NCBI GenBank assembly: GCA_023398105.1
Contig: JAEWST010000111.1
Span: forward strand, 1 to 5,589
Length of the DNA stretch: 5,589 nt
Direction of reading: 5' to 3'
Source: Bacillota bacterium
Lineage (GTDB): Bacteria; Bacillota; Clostridia; Acetivibrionales; DSM-1351
Shown here: piece after piece, positions 1 through 5,444 of the stretch
Layout of the letters: every line of letters begins with the position of its first letter
Position numbering within the stretch: the first letter of the stretch is position 1
Position numbers and translations under genes: made by a program
The notes under the pieces: model-generated
Seen by the model: the letters and a program-made list of their open reading frames with translations, nothing else
Told to the model about the DNA's origin: nothing
The model's database searches: none

Positions 1-120
1 CGATTGTAGAAAAATTTCATTACATCAGCGGCGTTTCATCGAGGCGGGAGATATTCTCACCGCCTGATAACCAAAGTAGTACCCGCCACTTATAGAAGTG
101 GGGGACATTTTCTTGCCTCG
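1..120. other. GC-rich structured segment; possible IS200/IS605-type element end or structured RNA
   Basis: This stretch is much richer in G+C than the flanking DNA and carries two hairpins. One pairs GGCGG with CCGCC (about 43-64) with inner GAG/CTC pairs. The other pairs CCACTT (86-91) with AAGTGG (96-101) around the loop ATAG and is extended by CCC (82-84) pairing with GGG (102-104) across a bulged G. One plus-strand frame is open from the window edge to a TAG at 93-95 inside the second hairpin. A terminal hairpin overlapping the end of a reading frame is the arrangement seen at right ends of IS200/IS605 elements, where tnpB runs into its omega RNA. However, the ~30 visible residues show no TnpB motif. 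It could equally be the 3' part of another structured RNA or a terminator, since the hairpin is followed by ACATTTTCTT. The identity is unresolved because the segment is cut by the window edge. Confidence 0.3.
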
Positions 121-300
121 TTATAAATAAAAAAACTGACCTAGCAAATATTGCTTTTAAATAAATTAACTACTTTATATGTTAATCAAAATAGTATAAA
201 CATACAACTTTATAACTCTTAATAACAGTAAATCATTTAGTATTGATACTTTTAACTTACTTTTAGTTTATTAATTATTCAAACTATTACTGGCATCTGC
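121..300. other. AT-rich non-coding spacer
   Basis: This is the region downstream of the leftward DUF445 gene. It has stops in all frames and no plausible ribosome binding site with a start. A weak inverted repeat, TAGTTT (264-269) with AAACTA (281-286), lies just past the DUF445 stop. It is not followed by a T-run in the direction of that gene, so it is not a convincing terminator. I see nothing else in it. Confidence 0.6.
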
Positions 301-1551
301 TTAAAACACCACTGTCAAAAAATGAATAGCAAGTCCCGCAAGCCCACCGATTACAGTACCATTAATTCGAATGTACTGCAAGTCCGCACCGACCTGTACT
401 TCAATCTTTTCAACCATGCTCTTAGTTTCCCAGCCGTCCATTGTATCATATATAAGGTCACCAACCTTATTTCCATATTGAGAAACAATTCCCTCAATAG
501 TTTCAATTATTGCATTATCAATGCTTACTTGAAGCCTACTATTCTCAGAAATTCCTATTACTAGCTTGTCCAGAATTGCACTTACCCTTTCGGATAACCT
601 TTCTTCATCTGTCATAATTGTGTTTTTAATTTCGATCACCACATCAACTAGCTTATTCTGAAGCTCACCATAAAGTTCAGAATTAATTATCTGCTCTTTG
701 AGAAGCTCTCCTTTACTAATTAGCTGCTGTGAATTTTCCATATCCTCAAGAAGCTTTGGAAGAGCCGATAGCAACAGCTTATTTACCTCAACCTCCTCAT
801 TTGTATCAATCTCATCAGCTTGTGTATACAAAAATTCTAAGATTTTCTTATAAATAATATCACCAATAAAGGGCATAGTTAAGGTTTTGTTTATTCCGCC
901 CAAAACAAGCATAGTTTTGTCTTTATTCTCTCCAATATAATTATATGTAGAATTTAAAAGACCTTTTACAATTGGCTTATGATATCCCCCGTCAAGTATT
1001 GGCTTCAAAACAGTAGCCAGCAGAGGATATAGTTTTATAGCATCAATTTTTCTGACCACCCGCTGCTTTATATACTCCTCCACCTTAGCATCATCAACAA
1101 TTGAATTAAGTAAATCAGGAAGCTTGCTTGAAACAGCCTTTGCAATTGTTTCTTTGTTTTGCTGAATATAACCAGATATCTTTTCAGAAATATTCACTGT
1201 GTCCAACTTTGCCTTTATAATCTCAGGAGTAAAGAAATTTGACATGACAAAGTTAGATAATGCTTTTGCTATCCTTTGCTTATTATTCTTAATAATTGCA
1301 GTATGGGGTATTTTTAAGCCTAAAGGATGCCTAAATAGTGCAACTACTGCAAACCAGTCTGCAAGAGCACCAACCATGGATGCCTCGGCAAATGCCGCTA
1401 CCGATGAAAAAAACAAACCTCTGTCCTCATATCTTCTGAACACTATAAAAACAACTGCCATAAATACCAGCAGAGATGTTGCAATAACTCTCATGTTTCT
1501 TAATTTTTTTCGTAGCTTCTCTTCTTCATTTTTGTAATCATTCTTTTCCAT
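301..1551 (-). CDS. DUF445 family membrane protein (YjiN-like)
   Basis: This encodes a 416-residue protein that I recognise as DUF445, a widespread family of unknown function (E. coli YjiN, related to B. subtilis YheB). A basic, charged N-terminus (1-20) leads into a hydrophobic membrane segment (about 21-38). After it comes the family signature, a small-residue stretch around 48-77 with EASMVGALADWFAV and then FRHPLG. A long, mostly helical, charged middle (about 85-385) with coiled-coil-like heptads follows, and a second hydrophobic segment ends the protein (about 398-416). Membrane segments at both ends bracketing a soluble region are typical of the family, and the length is close to the usual ~400-430. 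The ATG is preceded on the minus strand by GGAG (plus 1561-1564) at a 9-base spacing, which supports this start. It lies downstream of engB in the same direction, but the ~390-base gap suggests it has its own promoter. No molecular function can be assigned from the sequence. Confidence 0.9.
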   Translation of the reverse strand: MEKNDYKNEEEKLRKKLRNMRVIATSLLVFMAVVFIVFRRYEDRGLFFSSVAAFAEASMVGALADWFAVVALFRHPLGLKIPHTAIIKNNKQRIAKALSNFVMSNFFTPEIIKAKLDTVNISEKISGYIQQNKETIAKAVSSKLPDLLNSIVDDAKVEEYIKQRVVRKIDAIKLYPLLATVLKPILDGGYHKPIVKGLLNSTYNYIGENKDKTMLVLGGINKTLTMPFIGDIIYKKILEFLYTQADEIDTNEEVEVNKLLLSALPKLLEDMENSQQLISKGELLKEQIINSELYGELQNKLVDVVIEIKNTIMTDEERLSERVSAILDKLVIGISENSRLQVSIDNAIIETIEGIVSQYGNKVGDLIYDTMDGWETKSMVEKIEVQVGADLQYIRINGTVIGGLAGLAIHFLTVVF

Positions 1552-1612
1552 ATATCACTGCTCCATAATAACTTTACTGTTTCTTTTAACACATTTGACA
1601 CTTAGCTAATTA

Positions 1613-1667
1613 AATCAACTTTCAAAGCTGAAAATTTTAGGTACTCATACTTAATTGAAAGTTGATT
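1613..1667. repeat. 13-bp perfect inverted repeat upstream of the DUF445 gene
   Basis: AATCAACTTTCAA (1613-1625) and TTGAAAGTTGATT (1655-1667) are exact reverse complements separated by 29 bases. The right arm runs into the perfect 12-base palindrome TTGATTAATCAA (1662-1673), so the six-base word TTGATT or its complement occurs three times. The left arm is about 60 bases upstream of the DUF445 start. Neither side has a T-run, so it does not look like a classical terminator. It could be an operator, an mRNA leader structure, or the arms of a small decayed element. Confidence 0.55.
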
Positions 1668-1767
1668 AATCAATGCATACACTGTTTCATCTTTACAGCT
1701 TAGCAATTTCAATATTTTGATTTATCCTATATAATTTAATTCATTTTGACATTTAAATGTATTTAGC

Positions 1768-1835
1768 TTACACCAACCCTTCAAACTCTGTTGATTCTTC
1801 TATGTCCTCGGGTTTTCTGACTCACCTAGCTTGCA
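1768..1835 (-). pseudogene. Decayed duplicate of the engB 3' end
   Basis: On the minus strand, about 177 bases beyond the matching part of engB, a short stretch repeats the engB tail with changes. One frame reads KLGESE, and after a one-base shift a second reads PEDIEESTEF followed by EGLV and a TAA stop (1768-1770). The real engB tail reads KLDMSDE then PEDMEEPTEL. Nucleotide identity over roughly 47 aligned bases is about three in four. Several differences fall at synonymous third positions (CCA/CCC, GAA/GAG, GAT/GAC), as expected if both copies were once translated. The shift is consistent with a base lost at the AAAA run near 1812-1815. The relic has no start codon or ribosome binding site of its own. 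I infer a diverged tandem copy of the tail, or the former end of engB displaced by a rearrangement. Confidence 0.5.
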
Positions 1836-1856
1836 TCGGCTTTTTGCCGTCTAGGT
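1824..1856. other. Nested hairpin between engB and the DUF445 gene
   Basis: ACCTAG (1824-1829) pairs with CTAGGT (1851-1856), and inside it CGGC (1837-1840) pairs with GCCG (1846-1849) around five Ts. A second small hairpin, CACTAT (1877-1882) with ATAGTG (1889-1894), lies next to it, closer to engB. Both are within 120 bases of the engB stop and could end or stabilise its transcript. Neither is followed by a T-run on the minus strand, so they are not typical intrinsic terminators. Confidence 0.35.
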
Positions 1857-1910
1857 TGTTTCTAATTTACTTTTCGCACTATTTTTGCATAGTGGACTAT
1901 TTTATCCGCT

Positions 1911-1926
1911 TATACCTATATACCTA
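1911..1926. repeat. Tandem repeat of TATACCTA (two copies)
   Basis: Two exact head-to-tail copies of the 8-base word TATACCTA are followed by a partial third (TAT, to 1929), just past the engB stop codon. It is short and may be incidental. It sits between engB and its decayed tail copy, where slippage or duplication evidently occurred. Confidence 0.5.
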
Positions 1927-1940
1927 TATTATTCCCCTAG

Positions 1941-2744
1941 CTATTCTGCTGGCTCCGCTAGTTCTGTAGGTTCTTCCATATCTTCTGGTTCATCTGACAT
2001 ATCTAGCTTGTCCAACTCTACCAGTTCATCAATTTCTTGTGCTGTATCTGGTTGCTTTTTATTTGATGTTTGAGCTAATTCTTCCCTTTGAGCAGTTTTA
2101 TCTGCACTTTCCTGTTTTTCATCTCCTGCTGATAAATCCACAGCTGTTTCTTCCCCAAACAAGCTTTTACCTATTTCCTCAAGAACCTCTTCTTTACCTG
2201 TTCTTTTTTCAGCTGAAAAAGGTATGATTTTGGTTGATTTATCAATTTGAAGCACTTTTCTAATATCATTTAGTCTGACATTTATTTGTGATCTAGTTAT
2301 TTTGTCAGCCTTTGTGGCAACAATTATAGACTTCATTCCAAAACCCTTTATCCATTGATACATAATTATATCATCCTTGCTAGGCGAATGTCTGATATCC
2401 ACAAGCATTATTACCAGCTTAAGCTGATTTTGTTTTCTGGAATACAAATATGTCTCGATTATATTTTCCCAAGAAGCCTTCATATCCTTTGATACATTTG
2501 CAAAGCCATAGCCAGGCAAATCTACTAAATAGAGATTTTCATTTACAACAAAAAAATTAATTTGTCTTGTTTTACCTGGCGTCTGACCTACCCTTGCAAG
2601 GTTTTTTCTATTTAACAAGGTATTTATTATTGAGGACTTTCCCACGTTCGATCTACCCACAAAAGCCACCTCTGGAAATCCTGTAACTGGATATTGGTTT
2701 GGCTTTACAGCTGTAATTTCATGATCTGCATTTTTTATTATCAT
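1941..2744 (-). CDS. engB: Ribosome-assembly GTPase EngB (YsxC/YihA) with an acidic C-terminal extension
   Basis: This encodes a 267-residue TRAFAC-class GTPase. EngB/YsxC proteins bind GTP and act in late assembly of the large ribosomal subunit in the cytoplasm. YsxC is essential in B. subtilis. All G motifs are present: the P-loop GRSNVGKS (30-37), switch I with GQTPGKT (53-59), G3 DLPGYG (75-80), G4 TKAD (144-147) and G5 SAE (177-179). The GTPase domain ends near residue 196, where family members usually stop (~195-210). The last ~70 residues are an added low-complexity, acidic, probably disordered tail rich in E, D, A and P. The ATG has AAAGGA (plus 2753-2758) eight bases upstream on the minus strand, confirming the start. 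In many Firmicutes engB directly follows lon. Here the upstream side holds a long AT-rich spacer and a divergent restriction-modification operon instead. The tail-coding DNA has a decayed second copy downstream. Confidence 0.96.
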   Translation of the reverse strand: MIIKNADHEITAVKPNQYPVTGFPEVAFVGRSNVGKSSIINTLLNRKNLARVGQTPGKTRQINFFVVNENLYLVDLPGYGFANVSKDMKASWENIIETYLYSRKQNQLKLVIMLVDIRHSPSKDDIIMYQWIKGFGMKSIIVATKADKITRSQINVRLNDIRKVLQIDKSTKIIPFSAEKRTGKEEVLEEIGKSLFGEETAVDLSAGDEKQESADKTAQREELAQTSNKKQPDTAQEIDELVELDKLDMSDEPEDMEEPTELAEPAE

Positions 2745-3197
2745 GTTGTTGTTCCTTTCGTTTCTTAAAATGTTAATATTTTTACAAGTCTTAATTTTAG
2801 TTCAATTTATATTGAAGTAGAACACTTTTATATAATTTTCTAAAATGATGTCCCTAGTTCCAAAATCGCCCTTCTTAAATCCTATAATTCTCATACTAAT
2901 CTTATAATTATGTTGCCCATATTTTCAAACAAAATTTTTATAGTTATAATATTATAATAAAATTGCTTATGAAACAACATTTTATATGGACATAAATAAC
3001 CAACCATTTTTGATAATTTGTAATATATTAAAAGTCATATGTCTCTATATATAAATTATTAGTTTTTTGTAAACATATATAATTTCAATAATAATTTAGT
3101 TTGTTTCTTTGCAGTCTATTATGTAAAGTTAAAAAGTAGTATACTTTAGAAATTAATTACCCTTACAAATAGCGTATTCTGTGTTTTTTATAAAAAG
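2745..3197. other. Long AT-rich intergenic region between engB and the restriction-modification operon
   Basis: About 450 very AT-rich bases contain no gene that I can support. They must contain the leftward engB promoter, but no clear -35/-10 pair stands out. TTGAAC with AT-rich DNA beyond it, near 2770-2815 on the minus strand, is the best weak candidate, overlapping the inverted repeat TTCAATttatATTGAA (2801-2816). A second small inverted repeat, AAAGTAgtaTACTTT, lies at 3133-3147. A short plus-strand frame from ATG 2847 has 19 codons and no ribosome binding site. The extreme AT content resembles DNA that flanks acquired modules. Confidence 0.6.
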
Positions 3198-3232
3198 CTA
3201 TTATATTTTATATATTTTTGATAATATAATAG
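3198..3232. repeat. 10-bp inverted repeat just upstream of the operon promoter
   Basis: CTATTATATT (3198-3207) and AATATAATAG (3223-3232) are exact reverse complements separated by 15 bases, and the right arm ends 19 bases before the -35 hexamer. This position suits an upstream regulator site or an upstream AT-rich promoter element. On the minus strand the hairpin is followed by CTTTTTA, which could make a weak terminator against leftward transcription. The all-AT composition raises the odds of a chance repeat. Confidence 0.35.
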
Positions 3233-3251
3233 TGAAAAAAATACTTAGATA

Positions 3252-3281
3252 TTGATATTCTTCTTCCATATGTGATACAAT
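3252..3281 (+). promoter_or_regulatory. Sigma-A type promoter with extended -10, for the restriction-modification operon
   Basis: TTGATA (3252-3257, four of six bases as in TTGACA) is separated by 18 bases from TACAAT (3276-3281, five of six as in TATAAT). The bases TGA directly before the -10 give an extended TGn element. Transcription would start near 3287-3289, leaving a leader of about 34 bases to the ATG at 3322. It is the best promoter match in front of the methyltransferase gene. The start site itself is inferred. Confidence 0.65.
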
Positions 3282-3292
3282 AAATCAAGTTG

Positions 3293-3306
3293 TGAACGTA
3301 TGTTCG
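3293..3306. promoter_or_regulatory. Putative LexA (DinR) SOS box
   Basis: The sequence TGAACGTATGTTCG contains the perfect dyad GAAC-N4-GTTC with the central GTAT. It matches the Bacillus-type SOS consensus CGAACRNRYGTTCG at every position except the first base. It lies about 12 bases downstream of the -10 hexamer, at the predicted start of transcription, where a bound repressor would block transcription. I found no other GAAC-N4-GTTC in this window. LexA control is inferred from this match. Another dyad-binding regulator, such as a restriction-modification controller protein, cannot be excluded, although no such gene is visible here. Confidence 0.65.
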
Positions 3307-3307
3307 G

Positions 3308-3313
3308 AAAGGA
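3308..3313 (+). promoter_or_regulatory. Ribosome binding site that sets the methyltransferase start
   Basis: AAAGGA lies eight bases before the ATG at 3322, an ideal Gram-positive arrangement. The alternative in-frame GTG at 3292 has no purine-rich site before it and sits essentially at the predicted transcription start. Its first codons would be made from the putative LexA box. The ATG at 3322 is therefore preferred. Confidence 0.8.
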
Positions 3314-3321
3314 CTGAAATA

Positions 3322-4419
3322 ATGATTTTTAAACTTGGAGAGTTATTCTGCGGTCCAGGTGGGCTTGCACTTGGGGCATTGCAATCTTCAATAGAAAACC
3401 CCAAATATAGAATTATTCATGAATGGTGTACTGATTATGACAAAGACACTTGCGAAACTTATAGAAAAAATATTTGTCCAAATAACCCTCAAAGTGTTAT
3501 TCATGAAGATATACGCAAACTTGACATAAAAAAACTGAGTCCAATAAATGCATTAGTATTTGGATTTCCTTGTAATGATTTTAGTGTTGTAGGCGAACAA
3601 AAAGGAATAGATGGAGTTTTTGGTCCACTATATTCCTACGGTGTTAAAGCTATTCAGCATTTTAAACCAATATGGTTTTTGGCTGAAAATGTAGGCGGTC
3701 TAAAGAATTCTAATGACGGTAAAACATTTACTAAAATTCTATCAGATATGTATGATTGCGGATATTCTATATATCCTCATCTATACAAATTTGAAGAATA
3801 TGGAGTGCCACAGGCAAGACATAGAATCATTATTGTCGGTATTCGCAAGGATATAGACATTGAATATAAAGTTCCGTCTCCTGTACCCTATTCACATATT
3901 GATAATAGTTGCCGAAATGCAATAGAAAATCCACCTATACAAGATAATGCTCCTAACCATGATTTTACTAAACAATCCTCAACGGTTATTGAGCGTCTTT
4001 CTTATATAAAAGCTGGAGAAAATGTATTTACAGCAAAATTGCCTGAACATCTTCAATTAAATGTATCAGGAGCAAAAATAAGCCAAATATACAAACGACT
4101 TGAACCCCACAAACCTTCGTATACTGTCACAGGAAGCGGTGGAGGCGGCACACATGTTTACCATTGGTCTGAAAATAGAGCGTTGACTAATAGAGAACGT
4201 GCAAGGCTTCAAACTTTTCCTGACGATTTTATTTTTTATGGTTCTAAAGAAAGTGCAAGAAAGCAAATAGGTATGGCTGTACCAGTGCAAGGAGCAAAAA
4301 TAATTTTCGAATCTGTGTTACGTTCTTTTTCAGGAATATCCTATGATACTGTTAAGCCTAGTTTTACACCTATGATACACAAAAAAGAATACAAAAATGA
4401 AAAGGTTGTGGGAACATGA
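3322..4419 (+). CDS. C5-cytosine DNA methyltransferase of a Type II restriction-modification system
   Basis: This encodes a 365-residue enzyme that transfers a methyl group from S-adenosylmethionine to carbon 5 of cytosine in a specific DNA site, protecting host DNA from the partner nuclease. The ordered motifs are complete. They are motif I ELFCGPGG (7-14, cofactor binding), motif IV GFPCNDFS (81-88, catalytic Cys84), motif VI AENV (121-124), motif VIII QARHR (164-168), the target-recognition region (about 180-285, including a Gly-rich TVTGSGGGG stretch at 268-276), motif IX RERARLQTFPDDF (291-303) and motif X around QIGMAVP (315-321). The usual PCQ of motif IV is PCN here, as in some family members. 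The start chosen is ATG 3322, not GTG 3292. The stop overlaps the nuclease start as ATGA, so the two are translationally coupled. The partner family suggests a GC-rich target like the GCSGC of NgoFVII, but specificity cannot be read from the sequence. Confidence 0.94.
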   Translation: MIFKLGELFCGPGGLALGALQSSIENPKYRIIHEWCTDYDKDTCETYRKNICPNNPQSVIHEDIRKLDIKKLSPINALVFGFPCNDFSVVGEQKGIDGVFGPLYSYGVKAIQHFKPIWFLAENVGGLKNSNDGKTFTKILSDMYDCGYSIYPHLYKFEEYGVPQARHRIIIVGIRKDIDIEYKVPSPVPYSHIDNSCRNAIENPPIQDNAPNHDFTKQSSTVIERLSYIKAGENVFTAKLPEHLQLNVSGAKISQIYKRLEPHKPSYTVTGSGGGGTHVYHWSENRALTNRERARLQTFPDDFIFYGSKESARKQIGMAVPVQGAKIIFESVLRSFSGISYDTVKPSFTPMIHKKEYKNEKVVGT

Positions 4420-5393
4420 TAAGTAAATGTCTATATGATGAAGCATTAATCAAGCCATTACAAAAAGGTGCTAATAAACTTTATATTGTTTCTGGATATG
4501 CTTCTGCTACAATGGCTTCGAGACATATAAAAGACATACTTGACTATAGAAATGATTTTAAGATCAGCTTAATTGTTGGCATGTGCCCACTAGACGGCAT
4601 GGATATTTCAACACATAATGGATTTGTTAACTTGATGAAAAATAGTGCTGGAATTGATTTTGAATGTAAATACGTTTATAATAACCCTGCTGTACATTCA
4701 AAAGTATATGTTTGGTTCAAAGACAATACGCCTATGCTTGCTTTTATAGGATCTGCAAATTATACTCAGCCAGCTTTTGGTAATAATAGAAAAGAAGTTT
4801 TAACTTTTTGCGAGCCAGAAATAGCTTATAACTATTATGAAGAAATAGAACCCAATACAATATATTGCAATCATGGAGAAGTTGAAGAACACATTATTTT
4901 TAAAGAAAAAAAACGTGCTTATGTTGAAAAAACAGATGAAAGAGATGCGATAGAAACTACAGAACATAAAATTCAAGAAACCTCCAACACTCAAAAAGTC
5001 ACATTATCACTTTTGGCAAGAGACGGCGAAGTTGGAAGACGTTCTGGGCTTAATTGGGGTCAAAGACCAGGACGAGAGCCTAATCAAGCATACATACCTC
5101 TACCAACAAATATTGCGAGAAGTGGCTTTTTCCCATTAAATAAAACTCATTTCACAGTATTAACAGACGATAATAAAAATATTATACTTAGAGTTGAACA
5201 GCAAAATGATAAGGCTATAACGACCCCATTAAACAACTCACTAATTGGGGAATATTTTCGCAACAGGCTTGGACTTGCAAATGGTCAATATATTACAAAA
5301 CAGGACTTGGAACAGTATGGAAGGAATGATGTGGATTTTTATAAAATTGATGAAGAAACATTTTATATGGACTTCTCAGTAAACAGAGAATAA
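4416..5393 (+). CDS. Type II restriction endonuclease, NgoFVII family (phospholipase D fold)
   Basis: This encodes a 325-residue nuclease. The N-terminal part (about 1-165) carries one phospholipase-D half-site, HSK (His94, Lys96) followed by GSAN (112-115) and Glu127. This is the arrangement of the BfiI/NgoFVII nucleases. In BfiI two such halves join in a dimer to make one metal-independent active site. A charged linker (about 155-195) leads to a C-terminal domain (about 196-322). It carries GLNWGQRPGREPNQAY and a later stretch resembling the B3-like DNA-binding domain of this family, which would read the target site. The length matches the family. The ATG overlaps the methyltransferase stop (ATGA), with AAAAGG (4400-4405) ten bases upstream. 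Placing the nuclease second and coupled means the methyltransferase is made first. No key residue is missing and the frame is intact, so the enzyme should be active. Recognition of GCSGC, as for NgoFVII, is only a guess. Confidence 0.92.
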   Translation: MISKCLYDEALIKPLQKGANKLYIVSGYASATMASRHIKDILDYRNDFKISLIVGMCPLDGMDISTHNGFVNLMKNSAGIDFECKYVYNNPAVHSKVYVWFKDNTPMLAFIGSANYTQPAFGNNRKEVLTFCEPEIAYNYYEEIEPNTIYCNHGEVEEHIIFKEKKRAYVEKTDERDAIETTEHKIQETSNTQKVTLSLLARDGEVGRRSGLNWGQRPGREPNQAYIPLPTNIARSGFFPLNKTHFTVLTDDNKNIILRVEQQNDKAITTPLNNSLIGEYFRNRLGLANGQYITKQDLEQYGRNDVDFYKIDEETFYMDFSVNRE

Positions 5394-5398
5394 CTATA

Positions 5399-5415
5399 TC
5401 AACTTTCGCAGTTGA
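5399..5415 (+). terminator. Small hairpin just past the nuclease gene
   Basis: TCAACT (5399-5404) pairs with AGTTGA (5410-5415) around TTCGC, and flanking TATA pairs (left arm from 5395) can extend it past a bulge. It starts six bases after the nuclease stop and may protect or end the operon transcript. There is no U-run after it, so it is a poor intrinsic terminator. Confidence 0.3.
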
Positions 5416-5444
5416 ATATACTGCTTAAAGTCTAGTAATATAAG

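Noticed and set aside
1..300. CRISPR array or tRNA in the left intergenic region
   Set aside because: There are no regularly spaced direct repeats and no cloverleaf or TTCGA-type T-arm. The hairpins do not fit a tRNA.
322..564. Plus-strand open frame of 80 codons opposite the DUF445 C-terminus
   Set aside because: It is antisense to conserved coding sequence with no ribosome binding site or recognisable domain.
1199..1537. Plus-strand open frame of 112 codons inside the DUF445 gene
   Set aside because: It is antisense to a well-conserved family protein, lacks a ribosome binding site and shows no recognisable family. Its hydrophobic look comes from the opposite-strand membrane segment.
1757..2227. 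Three short overlapping plus-strand frames opposite the engB tail
   Set aside because: Their serine- and leucine-rich composition simply mirrors the acidic codons of the engB tail on the other strand.
2847..2906. Short frame starting ATG 2847 in the engB-methyltransferase spacer (19 codons)
   Set aside because: There is no ribosome binding site and the residue pattern is unremarkable. It is expected by chance in this spacer.
4066..4290. Minus-strand open frame of 74 codons inside the methyltransferase
   Set aside because: It lies opposite motifs IX and X of an intact methyltransferase and has no start signals.
4800..4994. Minus-strand open frame of 64 codons inside the nuclease gene
   Set aside because: It is phenylalanine-rich because it is antisense to the lysine/glutamate-rich linker. 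There is no independent support.
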